DNA of 6,026 nt from Campylobacteraceae bacterium (GCA_027083075.1 JALWQQ010000111.1:1-6026), one strand, 5' to 3'. Numbered from the stretch's first letter, positions 1-6,026 are shown. Numbers and translations: made by a program. Notes: generated by a model not told the origin, from the sequence alone.

Positions 1-1071
1 GGCATCGCCGCCGATCTTTTTTGCCAACGCGTACGCTGCCGTTTTGATGCGCGCCTTAGTATGCGACGCCTCTTGCAAGCGCGGATTGACGATGCGCAGA
101 TCCCACTCCAGCGCCACCGCTTTGCGGTAGTGATCTTCGTAATACTCCAGCGGATGCCCTACCTGTAGCGGCGTCGTGATCGCCATCCAGCGACGATCCA
201 CCTCCGCCCATTTGCCGACAAGCTCGTAGCGTTTGGTGTGCATAAACGCCTCTTTAAGCGCCGTAAAATAGGCGACCCATGCCTCCTTTTGCCCAAAGAC
301 CTCATCGTCGTGTTGACGCAGCAGAGCAATGAGCTGCTCCAGTGCCGTTGCTACTGCCGCAACTTCATCTTTGAAAGCTTCGGCGTAAGGAATCGCTCTA
401 AACCCTTTTAACCCCTCTTTCGGTTGCTCATCATCCTTCGGTTCCTCATTACTCATTACTCGTTGCTCATTATCACAAACAAGTACCGAGTAACAGCGAT
501 CGGCGATATTGCCCTCCTCGTCTCTATCGATCAACTCGTGCGCTTGCAACGCCTCGAAAAGCTTGGCATCGTCGCCATTAAAAAGTTCACTTAGCGTCGG
601 GTTAATACGATTGAGGATATGATCGCTCCATTTGCTCTGCCATTCGCTTAATCGCAATCCGACATAGTGCACCCCGAAGATCAATGCGCGATAAAAGGGA
701 GTTAGCAGCTGCTCTTTTTCGATCCAAGCGATCAAATCTTCGTGCCGCGTGATGTGCAACATACTCACAAAGCCGTATGCCAGCTCCTTTTTGACGCGTA
801 TCTCTTCCTCGCTCAAACCCTGCTTTTGCAACACCTGCTCAAGCGCATCTTCACGCAAGTTAACGATACGTGTCAGCGCCGCCATCTCACTCTCTTTGTC
901 CTTTGGCAAATCGAGTAGCTTCAAAAAAGCATCGACTACCTTGTCGGCTCTCGGATGCGTTTTGCTCTCGTCTATCAGATCGTAGTAACCGTTCAGCTCT
1001 GCTTGCCTATCTTGCAACTCCAGATAGACTGCTTGCAGGTCTTTTAAAAACGCTTCTTTTGTTTTTTGCAT
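1..1071 (-). CDS. ciaB: CiaB-family protein (invasion antigen B homologue), partial, 3' end outside window
   Basis: The open frame starts at the ATG at 1071-1069 and stays open for 357 codons to the left edge. I recognise it as CiaB-like from overall resemblance, especially the conserved stretch around residues 306-327 (HPLEYYEDHYRK, then ALEWDLRI) and the N-terminal part with RIVNLRED and KKELAYGFV; this is memory, not a search. In Campylobacter jejuni CiaB is about 610 residues and is reported as exported through the flagellar apparatus and needed for host-cell invasion, so roughly 250 residues should lie outside. Its biochemical activity is not established. No signal peptide or membrane segment is visible; the protein looks soluble, helical and charged. 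A Glu/Lys/Asp-rich linker at about residues 200-220 is encoded by a small nested repeat. The start is well supported: AGAGGA (1081-1076) lies 4 nt upstream, inside the last codons of rdgB, and the rdgB stop overlaps the ATG as TAATG. Translation is therefore probably coupled to rdgB. Confidence 0.8.
   Translation of the reverse strand, partial: MQKTKEAFLKDLQAVYLELQDRQAELNGYYDLIDESKTHPRADKVVDAFLKLLDLPKDKESEMAALTRIVNLREDALEQVLQKQGLSEEEIRVKKELAYGFVSMLHITRHEDLIAWIEKEQLLTPFYRALIFGVHYVGLRLSEWQSKWSDHILNRINPTLSELFNGDDAKLFEALQAHELIDRDEEGNIADRCYSVLVCDNEQRVMSNEEPKDDEQPKEGLKGFRAIPYAEAFKDEVAAVATALEQLIALLRQHDDEVFGQKEAWVAYFTALKEAFMHTKRYELVGKWAEVDRRWMAITTPLQVGHPLEYYEDHYRKAVALEWDLRIVNPRLQEASHTKARIKTAAYALAKKIGGDA
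419..471 (-). repeat. nested short repeat in the ciaB linker (7-nt units plus an 18-nt duplication)
   Basis: Read on the minus strand from 471 down to 444 there are four adjacent heptamers, AATGAGC, AACGAGT, AATGAGT and AATGAGG (consensus AAYGAGN), followed by AACCGAA at 443-437. The block 454-437 is repeated imperfectly at 436-419 (14 of 18 positions identical, both ending in AACCGAA). The 18-nt unit keeps frame and gives the hexapeptide pair SNEEPK (residues 207-212) and DDEQPK (213-218). The 7-nt unit does not keep frame, so gain or loss of one unit would break the gene. It lies in a hydrophilic, probably disordered linker. Confidence 0.7.
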
Positions 1072-1661
1072 TATTTCCTCTGTAACATCTCAATGATCGG
1101 CTTTGCCAACGCCATCGCTTTGGCGCGGTGCGATATCGCTTTTTTTACTTCATCGTCAAGCTCGCCGAGAGTCAGCATATACCCTTCGGGGATAAAGATC
1201 GGATCATACCCGAAGCCCTTGTCGCCGCGCGCTTCGTCGATCACTTGACCATGCATCCAGCCATGCACCACATACTCTCCCCGCGGCGATACGACGGCAA
1301 TGGCGGCGGTATAGTAGGCGGGGGTCTTATTGAGCCCCTTGGCTTTGAGTGCATCGATCAATTTATGCAAATTCTCTTTATCACTTGCACCTTCTGCGGC
1401 ATAACGCGCCGAGTAGATGCCGGGTGCACCGCCCAATATAGGCAAAGAGATACCGCTATCATCGGCAATGACGATCGCCTCTTTGTCCAGCGCCTCAAAA
1501 ATCGTACGTGCTTTGATCCGTGCGTTTTGCGCAAAGCTCTCGCCGTCTTCGACGATCTCAAGATCGCCCGTTAACTCTTTATAGGGGATCACCTCCACCT
1601 CACACATCTCACGAAATTCGCGCACTTTGCCCGCATTGCCCGTTGCTAAGACTATCTTCAT
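1071..1661 (-). CDS. rdgB: non-canonical purine NTP pyrophosphatase, RdgB/HAM1 family
   Basis: The enzyme hydrolyses dITP, ITP, XTP and related deaminated purine triphosphates to the monophosphate and pyrophosphate in the cytosol, keeping hypoxanthine and xanthine out of DNA and RNA. The 196-residue product matches the usual family length (E. coli RdgB is 197). Visible motifs in order are TGNAGK at 7-12 (the N-terminal nucleotide-binding loop), IADDSG at 65-70 carrying the conserved acidic metal/catalytic pair, [11 protein letters not shown] at 146-156 (base and phosphate contacts) and SHRAKA at 177-182 near the C-terminus. No key residue is missing. The ATG at 1661 gives a complete N-terminus (MKIVLATGN); the sequence before it is purine-rich (AAGAGAAG) but is a poor, close-set Shine-Dalgarno. 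The gene is first in the rdgB-ciaB unit, its TAA overlaps the ciaB start by one base, and it diverges from the exporter gene across 60 bp. Confidence 0.96.
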   Translation of the reverse strand: MKIVLATGNAGKVREFREMCEVEVIPYKELTGDLEIVEDGESFAQNARIKARTIFEALDKEAIVIADDSGISLPILGGAPGIYSARYAAEGASDKENLHKLIDALKAKGLNKTPAYYTAAIAVVSPRGEYVVHGWMHGQVIDEARGDKGFGYDPIFIPEGYMLTLGELDDEVKKAISHRAKAMALAKPIIEMLQRK

Positions 1662-1680
1662 CTTCTCTTAACCTTGAAGC

Positions 1681-1702
1681 ACTATAATTGGGAGTTATTT
1701 TA
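1681..1702 (-). promoter_or_regulatory. candidate -10 boxes for the rdgB-ciaB unit
   Basis: The minus strand offers TATAGT at 1686-1681, which overlaps the plus-strand TATAAT because ACTATAAT is nearly self-complementary, and TAAAAT at 1702-1697. The second would give a leader of about 29 nt before the rdgB ATG; the first would leave only about 13 nt. I cannot choose between them. Placing a promoter here at all is inferred from the divergent layout. Confidence 0.35.
1683..1688 (+). promoter_or_regulatory. candidate -10 box for the yajR-like exporter gene
   Basis: A perfect TATAAT lies 33 bp before the exporter ATG, which predicts transcription from about 1695 and a leader of about 27 nt. No good TTGACA-like sequence is present at the expected distance. 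That agrees with Campylobacterota sigma-70 promoters, which rely on the -10 element. It lies within the 60-bp region shared with rdgB. Confidence 0.55.
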
Positions 1703-1708
1703 TCCTAT

Positions 1709-1713
1709 AGGAG
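1709..1713 (+). promoter_or_regulatory. Shine-Dalgarno that fixes the exporter start at 1722
   Basis: AGGAG ends 8 nt before the ATG at 1722. The frame is also open upstream from a TTG at 1674 and from a GTG at 1716. The TTG is only 4 nt before the -10 box, so it would lie outside the predicted transcript, and the GTG is only 2 nt from the Shine-Dalgarno. The ATG at 1722 is therefore the best start. Confidence 0.8.
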
Positions 1714-1721
1714 ATGTGAAG

Positions 1722-3059
1722 ATGATTAAGCAAATCATGCCGCTCAGTCTCATCGTAGCACTGCGCTTTTTCGGGCTCTTTATCGTGCTGCCCGTACTTT
1801 CGATCTATGCCTTACAGATGGAGGGGGCTACCCCCTTTCTTGCAGGGGTTGTCGTGGGTGGCTACGCCTTAACACAAGCACTCTTTCAAGTGCCTTTCGG
1901 GGTGCTGAGTGACAAGATCGGTCGCAAGGTAACGATCTTGATCGGTTTGATCATCTTTATCGTCGGTTCGGTCATCGCCGCAGAGGCAAGCAGTATCTGG
2001 ACACTACTACTCGGGCGCTTCTTGCAGGGTGCCGGCGCAATCGGCTCTGTTGTCTCGGCTATGGTCGCCGATCTGGTCAAAGAGGAAGAGCGCCCGCATG
2101 CGATGGCGATACTCGGCGGTACGATCGCGCTCTCTTTTGCCGCGGCAATGATCGTTGCTCCTGTCGTAGGCGGACACTGGGGGATCGATAAGCTCTTTTG
2201 GCTGACCGCCGTACTCTCGGTCGCCGCTATCGGTGTGCTCTTTACCGCCGTCCCCCAACCGCCGAAGATCGTACACAGCTATGCCGAAGAGGAGGCAAAG
2301 GTTGCCGATGTCTTTAAAGACAAAGCGTTGGTACGGATGTATATCACCTTTTTGTTTCACTCTTCCATTATGACGATGGCGTTTTATATCATCCCGATGA
2401 TCATGACACTACCTGCGGAAAAAGGGGGGTTTGGCTGGGAGAAAGCGGAGCTTTGGAAGGTCTATTTTCCTGCGATGATCTTCGGCTTTATTGCGATGGC
2501 TCCGGCAGCTATCTTCGGTGAAAAGTACAACAAAGGCAAGCAGGTTTTTATGGTCTCGGTTGCCTTTATCGCCCTTGCGTTTGTCTTACTTGGGTTTGCC
2601 ACGCTACCGTGGCTCTTTATCGTCGGTGTCGTACTCTTCTTTATCGGTTTCAATATGTTCGAGCCGCTGCTGCAAAGCTTTGTTGCCAAGTTTGCCAAAG
2701 TCCACCAAAAGGGTGCGGCACTCGGGGTAGCCAATACCTTTGCCTATACCGGCATCTTCTTTGGCGGTATCATCGCAGGCTATCTTGTACAGCACTACGG
2801 GCGTGATGCACTTGCCATCTTTGTCTTGCTACTGAGCGCACTCTGGTTCTACTGGGTCGCGACGATGCCAAGTCCCAACAATCGCGGCAATGTCTATTTG
2901 CCTTTGGATATCTTCGATCGTGACAAGATATTGGCACTCCAAGGTCAAGAGGGGATCGCCGAAGTCTACATCAACGAAACAGAGGGTATCGGTGTCGTAC
3001 GTTATGAAAAAGATATACTTGATGAAGATACGATTCGCGGTGGACTGCTTAAGGATTAG
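1722..3059 (+). CDS. yajR: MFS drug/proton antiporter of the YajR type with C-terminal YAM-like domain
   Basis: This is a 445-residue inner-membrane protein of the major facilitator superfamily, probably a proton-driven exporter of unknown substrate. About 12 hydrophobic segments can be traced, roughly at 7-30, 39-60, 70-88, 92-115, 128-150, 158-178, 202-228, 245-265, 273-291, 294-316, 332-356 and 361-382. Motif A in the loop between segments 2 and 3 is GVLSDKIGRK (60-69) and a motif B-like GRFLQGAGAIGS follows at 98-109. The N-terminal half resembles E. coli YajR closely (LPVLSIYALQ, GGYALTQALFQVPFG). After segment 12 a hydrophilic tail (about 390-445, including GIAEVYINETEGIGVV) resembles the YAM domain that ends YajR. 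From memory, C. jejuni carries an MFS exporter (Cj1375, CmeG) divergent from an rdgB homologue (Cj1374c), the same arrangement as here, so CmeG is the likely functional relative. Family assignment is firm, substrate unknown. The gene converges on a tRNA gene 21 bp after its TAG. Confidence 0.9.
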   Translation: MIKQIMPLSLIVALRFFGLFIVLPVLSIYALQMEGATPFLAGVVVGGYALTQALFQVPFGVLSDKIGRKVTILIGLIIFIVGSVIAAEASSIWTLLLGRFLQGAGAIGSVVSAMVADLVKEEERPHAMAILGGTIALSFAAAMIVAPVVGGHWGIDKLFWLTAVLSVAAIGVLFTAVPQPPKIVHSYAEEEAKVADVFKDKALVRMYITFLFHSSIMTMAFYIIPMIMTLPAEKGGFGWEKAELWKVYFPAMIFGFIAMAPAAIFGEKYNKGKQVFMVSVAFIALAFVLLGFATLPWLFIVGVVLFFIGFNMFEPLLQSFVAKFAKVHQKGAALGVANTFAYTGIFFGGIIAGYLVQHYGRDALAIFVLLLSALWFYWVATMPSPNNRGNVYLPLDIFDRDKILALQGQEGIAEVYINETEGIGVVRYEKDILDEDTIRGGLLKD

Positions 3060-3080
3060 AAGGTGTGTAGTATCTCAACA

Positions 3081-3158
3081 TGGTCGGAGTGACAGGACTC
3101 GAACCTGCGACCTCTACCACCCCAAGGTAGCGCGCTAGCCAGACTGCGCCACACCCCG
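3081..3158 (-). tRNA. tRNA-Pro(GGG)
   Basis: A complete 78-nt cloverleaf with encoded 3' CCA (3083-3081). The acceptor arm pairs CGGGGTG with CACTCCG (one G-T pair), with the C1:G72 pair and A73 expected of bacterial proline tRNAs. The D stem is GCGC/GCGC. The anticodon stem CTACC/GGTAG encloses the loop TTGGGGT, giving anticodon GGG at 3123-3121 for CCC and CCT codons, with G at position 37. The T arm is GCAGG-TTCGAGT-CCTGT. It lies downstream of the tkt terminator on the same strand, has its own -10 box and faces the exporter gene. No poly-T terminator follows its 3' end. Confidence 0.97.
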
Positions 3159-3174
3159 ACGATTTGAGAGTGAG

Positions 3175-3180
3175 ATTATA
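3175..3180 (-). promoter_or_regulatory. -10 box of the tRNA-Pro gene
   Basis: The minus strand has a perfect TATAAT at 3180-3175. It predicts a start near 3168, about 10 nt before the mature tRNA 5' end, a usual leader length for a tRNA gene. Further upstream lies TAGATA (about 4 of 6 matches to TTGACA), but its spacing of about 19 bp is long, so the -35 is weak or absent. Confidence 0.6.
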
Positions 3181-3213
3181 GAGTAGAAGCTCTTAGAAAT
3201 ATCTAAAAAATCT

Positions 3214-3233
3214 AAAAAGCTTTGCGCTTTTTT
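3214..3233 (-). terminator. short intrinsic terminator after tkt, possibly bidirectional
   Basis: On the minus strand AAAAAGC pairs with GCTTTTT around a GCAAA loop, giving a 7-bp stem, followed by AGATTTTTTAG. It begins 7 nt after the tkt TGA. The stem has only two G-C pairs, so it is modest. Because the stem is flanked by A and T runs, the plus strand also reads GC followed by six T residues, so it could stop exporter transcripts coming the other way. Confidence 0.55.
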
Positions 3234-3239
3234 CGTTAA

Positions 3240-5183
3240 TCACACACTCAACAGCTTGCCGGCCTTCTCTGCTATCGTTTCGGGGGTAAAGCCGAACTTC
3301 TCAAAGAGAGCGCCTGCCGGGGCAGAAGCACCGAATGTCTCCATGCCAAGTACGGCATCGGCATAACGATAGTACTCCATACCGCGTGCCGCCTCTACCG
3401 CAAGCACTTTGGTTTTAGGATCGACAACGGCTTGCTTGTAGGCATCATCTTGCTCATTAAAGAGATCAAAACAGGGTACCGAGACGACATTGCACCCGAT
3501 CCCTTTCTCTTCAAGTAGCTTTGATGCTTGAAGGGCAGGCGACACCTCACTGCCGCTTGCCATAATCGTCAAAGCGGCATTTTCGGCTCTCTTGAGCAGG
3601 TAAGCACCGCGCGCTACCTCACCGAAAGCGGGCGTGCCGCTAACGGCATCAAGCTTTTGACGACTCAAGACAAATGCATGCGGCCCCTTGAACGCAAGTG
3701 CACGCTTCCACGCTTCGACATTCTCTCTTGCGTCGGCAGGGCGCCATACATAGAAACCGGGCAACGCCCTAAACTGTGAAAGGTGCTCGATAGGCTGGTG
3801 CGTAGGACCATCCTCGCCTACGCCGATGCTATCGTGCGTCCAAACGAAAAAGTTGCGAATACCGGTCAGTGCCGCGATACGAGCGGCAGGTTTAAGATAG
3901 TCGCTAAAGACAAAGAAGGTAGCGTTAAAAGGAATCAGCGTGCCGTACAGCGCCATCGCGTTACTGATCGCCGCCATCGCATGCTCGCGAATACCGAACC
4001 GGATATTGCGCCCTTTGGGAAAATCACCCAGATCCTTTAGCTCCGTCTTATTGCTCGGTGCAAGGTCGGCAGAACCGCCGATAAAACCGGGAAGTGCCTT
4101 GGCGATGGCATTGAGAATCTTGCCGTTGCTATCCCTTGTCGCCATCGGCTCATCACCAAACTCCGGCCATGCTATCGTTGAAAAGTCGGGGTTGAGCAGG
4201 CGCGCTAAGATCTCGTTTTGCTCCGCTAAAGGCGCCTCTTTTTGGCGATGTAGCCACTCTTTTTCATAGAGTTCGCCCTTCTCGACGGCGCAACGAAAAC
4301 GCAATAAGACATCTTCGGGGATCACAAAGTGCGCATCAGGATCAAAGCCCTCTTTTTGTTTAGAAGCACGAATGATCTCCTCGCCAAGCGGCGCACCGTG
4401 CGTATGGTGCAATCCCTCCATCTCACCCGCACCTTTGCCGATAATCGTGTTGGCGATAATGAGTGTCGGCTTTGTTGCATCGGCTGCCGCATCGAGCGCC
4501 TTTTCGATCTCTTCGTAGCAGTGACCGTTAATGCGCAAAACCTCCCAGCCTTGCGCCTTGAAGCGACCCTCGACATCTTCGCTCCACGCCAAAGAGGTAT
4601 CGCCCTCTATCGTGATGTGGTTATTGTCGTAGATAAGGATAAGATCTTTAAGTTGCAGGTGACCCGCCAGTGCACACGCTTCGTAGCTAATCCCCTCTTG
4701 CAAGTCGCCGTCACCGCAAAGACAATAGATCTTGTGGTCGATAAGTGCGCAGGTCTCCGAATTGACTAAGTGCGCCGTATAGGCTTTTGCCATCGCAAAA
4801 CCGACGGCATTGGCGACGCCCTGCCCGAGCGGTCCGGTGGTGATCTCTACACCGGGCGTGTGCCCCTGTTCGGGGTGTCCGGGCGTCTTAGAATCAAGCT
4901 GTCTGAAATTTTTAAGATCCTCGAGAGAGACATCATACCCCCAAAGGTGCAAAAGCGCATAGACGAGTGCGGAACCGTGACCGCCCGAGAAGACCAAACG
5001 GTCGCGGTTGAGCCAGTGTGGATTTTTCGGATTGTGTTTGAGTTTTTCACTCAGCACAACAGCGATATCCGCCAAACCCATCGGCGCACCGGGGTGTCCA
5101 CTGTTGGCACGCTGCACCATATCGGCAGCCAAAAAGCGCAGTGTGTTTGCCATCTTTTTGCGCATCGCGTGTATGTCGTTCAT
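3240..5183 (-). CDS. tkt: transketolase
   Basis: Transketolase moves two-carbon ketol units between sugar phosphates in the cytosol (for example xylulose 5-phosphate plus ribose 5-phosphate giving sedoheptulose 7-phosphate plus glyceraldehyde 3-phosphate), using thiamine diphosphate and a divalent metal. The 647 residues match the bacterial full length (about 660). Visible features: SGHPGAPMG at 28-36 with H30; GGHGSALVYALLHL at 67-80; TGPLGQG at 116-122; the thiamine-diphosphate signature GDGDLQEG at 157-164 with the DNN pair at 186-188; HHTHGAP at 259-265; the catalytic glutamate E400 in GIREHAM; THDSIGVGEDGPTHQP at 449-464 with substrate-binding H450 and D458; and SRQ at 507-509. All domains (PP, Pyr, C-terminal) are present. 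The ATG abuts the TAG of ispA, with AAGGA (5195-5191) 7 nt upstream inside ispA. In a chemolithoautotroph it would serve pentose and erythrose 4-phosphate supply; in this phylum carbon fixation usually runs through the reductive TCA cycle, so a Calvin role is not implied. Confidence 0.97.
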   Translation of the reverse strand: MNDIHAMRKKMANTLRFLAADMVQRANSGHPGAPMGLADIAVVLSEKLKHNPKNPHWLNRDRLVFSGGHGSALVYALLHLWGYDVSLEDLKNFRQLDSKTPGHPEQGHTPGVEITTGPLGQGVANAVGFAMAKAYTAHLVNSETCALIDHKIYCLCGDGDLQEGISYEACALAGHLQLKDLILIYDNNHITIEGDTSLAWSEDVEGRFKAQGWEVLRINGHCYEEIEKALDAAADATKPTLIIANTIIGKGAGEMEGLHHTHGAPLGEEIIRASKQKEGFDPDAHFVIPEDVLLRFRCAVEKGELYEKEWLHRQKEAPLAEQNEILARLLNPDFSTIAWPEFGDEPMATRDSNGKILNAIAKALPGFIGGSADLAPSNKTELKDLGDFPKGRNIRFGIREHAMAAISNAMALYGTLIPFNATFFVFSDYLKPAARIAALTGIRNFFVWTHDSIGVGEDGPTHQPIEHLSQFRALPGFYVWRPADARENVEAWKRALAFKGPHAFVLSRQKLDAVSGTPAFGEVARGAYLLKRAENAALTIMASGSEVSPALQASKLLEEKGIGCNVVSVPCFDLFNEQDDAYKQAVVDPKTKVLAVEAARGMEYYRYADAVLGMETFGASAPAGALFEKFGFTPETIAEKAGKLLSV

Positions 5184-6026
5184 CTAAGCATCCTTTGTGT
5201 GTCGATAGAGATAGGGCTGTATGATAGGCGAAAGTGTTTTGCGAAGCGACGCATCGAAGCTTTCGAAGATCTCCTCAAGCACCTTCGCTTCGCTGTCCGC
5301 TTCGCGCATCGTCGCTTCAAGACCCAAGCGGGTGACGAAACTGTTTTTTGCATCGTCTATACCGGTATCTTTGCCCGCCTGCTGCGTGCTCTGTGTCGCA
5401 TCGATAATGTCGTCTTGTATCTGAAAAAGCAGTCCGAGTCTCAGACCAAAATCGTAGAGCCGCTCCTGCAATGGGCGTTCACAACCTGCGATCACGGCGC
5501 CCATACGTAGCGAAGCGGCAATGAGTTTTGCCGTTTTGTCGGTATGCATACGTCGCATCTGCTCTATGGTCAACGGCGTGTTTTCAAAGCGGCAATCGAT
5601 CGCCTGCCCGAGCACCATACCCGTCGCACCGCCCGCTTGCGCCAAAAGGCGGACAAGCGTTATCTTCACATCCTCTCTCAAAGGCGCCTCGGCGATACGC
5701 AAAAAGGCTTCGGTATTGAGCGCATCGCCTATCAAGATAGCGATCGTTTCGTCAAATCGCTTATGGATCGTCTCATGCCCACGGCGAAGATCGGCATTGT
5801 CCATAGCGGGCAGATCGTCATGTATCAACGAGTAGGTGTGAAAGATCTCGACACCGAGGGCAACGGGTAACGCGGCGTCGTAAAGCATCGGCGTATATGC
5901 CTCGACAACACCGAGTAAGAGTGCGGGGCGAAAACGCTTACCACCCGCTTTGAGCATCATCTGTAGCGCTTCGTTATAGTCGGGATGAAAACTCTCTGCC
6001 GTGGGCAGATGGCGGCGCAGATACTC
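5184..6026 (-). CDS. ispA: farnesyl/geranyl diphosphate synthase (IspA type), partial, 5' end outside window
   Basis: A trans-type prenyl diphosphate synthase that condenses isopentenyl diphosphate with dimethylallyl and geranyl diphosphate, probably to farnesyl diphosphate for undecaprenyl and quinone side chains. The frame is open to the right edge and gives 280 residues; against about 300 for E. coli IspA, some 10-20 N-terminal residues are missing. An internal ATG at 5960 is not the start, because the codons before it encode the family's expected N-terminal region (EYLRRHLPTAESFHPDY). GGKRFRP follows at once. The first Asp-rich motif is DDLPAMD with RRG close behind, in the type II spacing of two extra residues; the preceding HTYSLIH resembles E. 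coli IspA and places Tyr at position -5, which fits a short-chain (C15) product. The second motif is QDDIID, followed by GKDTGIDDAKNSF. It is upstream of tkt with no gap, so the two are probably co-transcribed and coupled. Confidence 0.94.
   Translation of the reverse strand, partial: EYLRRHLPTAESFHPDYNEALQMMLKAGGKRFRPALLLGVVEAYTPMLYDAALPVALGVEIFHTYSLIHDDLPAMDNADLRRGHETIHKRFDETIAILIGDALNTEAFLRIAEAPLREDVKITLVRLLAQAGGATGMVLGQAIDCRFENTPLTIEQMRRMHTDKTAKLIAASLRMGAVIAGCERPLQERLYDFGLRLGLLFQIQDDIIDATQSTQQAGKDTGIDDAKNSFVTRLGLEATMREADSEAKVLEEIFESFDASLRKTLSPIIQPYLYRHTKDA

Noticed and set aside
1128..1574. A 148-codon plus-strand frame opposite rdgB
   Set aside because: rdgB carries every family motif on the other strand; this frame has no recognisable motif and starts inside the rdgB 3' region without a promoter.
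1674..1721. A 16-residue N-terminal extension of the exporter from a TTG codon
   Set aside because: The TTG lies upstream of the likely -10 box and has no Shine-Dalgarno, while the ATG at 1722 has AGGAG 8 nt before it and gives the N-terminus expected for the family.
2890..3138. An 82-codon plus-strand frame ending across the tRNA
   Set aside because: Its first part is out of frame within the exporter and its end (SDRTRTCDLYHP) is the familiar false translation of the antisense strand of a tRNA gene.
3061..3180. tRNA-Pro as the attachment site of an integrated element
   Set aside because: No integrase gene and no second copy of the tRNA 3' end was seen in the window; the neighbours on both sides are core genes.
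4770..5510. A 246-codon open frame on the plus strand opposite ispA and the 5' part of tkt
   Set aside because: It is antisense to two strongly supported enzymes, crosses their junction, has no recognisable domain or ribosome binding site, and its composition (rich in Arg, Val, Cys and His) is that of a shadow frame.
5184..5960. ispA starting at the internal ATG at 5960
   Set aside because: The frame continues to the window edge with residues expected in the family's N-terminal region, so the ATG is internal and the gene is cut by the window.
1..6026. CRISPR array, insertion sequence, toxin-antitoxin pair, riboswitch or a new defence system
   Set aside because: No spaced direct repeats, terminal inverted repeats, transposase, small paired genes or long structured leader were seen; the genes cover almost all of the sequence and all are recognisable.

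Overview
The window looks like a chromosomal housekeeping segment from a member of the Campylobacterota (the former Epsilonproteobacteria). The base composition is near balanced, which suggests an environmental lineage of the Sulfurovum/Sulfuricurvum/Nitratifractor kind rather than an AT-rich Campylobacter or Helicobacter; this genus-level guess is weak. The phylum call rests on a CiaB-family protein (known mainly from this group), on a divergent rdgB / MFS-exporter pair and an ispA-tkt pair that I recall from Campylobacter, and on promoters with a clear -10 but no good -35. No mobile element, CRISPR array, phage gene or obvious foreign island is visible.

Layout from left to right: (1) 1-1071, minus strand, the first 357 codons of a CiaB-like gene that runs off the left edge. 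(2) 1071-1661, minus strand, rdgB (non-canonical purine NTP pyrophosphatase), whose TAA stop overlaps the ciaB ATG, so the two form an operon. (3) A 60-bp divergent promoter region. (4) 1722-3059, plus strand, an MFS exporter of the YajR type with a C-terminal soluble YAM-like domain. (5) 3081-3158, minus strand, a complete tRNA-Pro(GGG) with encoded CCA, convergent with the exporter and only 21 bp from it, with its own -10 box. (6) A short terminator hairpin at 3214-3232 that can serve both strands. (7) 3240-5183, minus strand, tkt (transketolase). (8) 5184-6026, minus strand, ispA (farnesyl diphosphate synthase family), abutting tkt and missing its first residues beyond the right edge.

The genes cover nucleotide-pool sanitation (RdgB), efflux (YajR-like), translation (tRNA-Pro), non-oxidative pentose phosphate metabolism (Tkt) and isoprenoid chain elongation (IspA). 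Both operon junctions (rdgB-ciaB and ispA-tkt) are built for coupled translation, with the downstream Shine-Dalgarno inside the upstream gene's last codons. All gaps between genes are short; no stretch over 300 bases lacks a gene.

I found no convincing undescribed system. The points most worth a second look are a short nested repeat inside a charged linker of the CiaB homologue, the tight divergent promoter between rdgB and the exporter, the exporter's cytosolic tail domain, and the single bidirectional terminator behind a convergent gene/tRNA pair.
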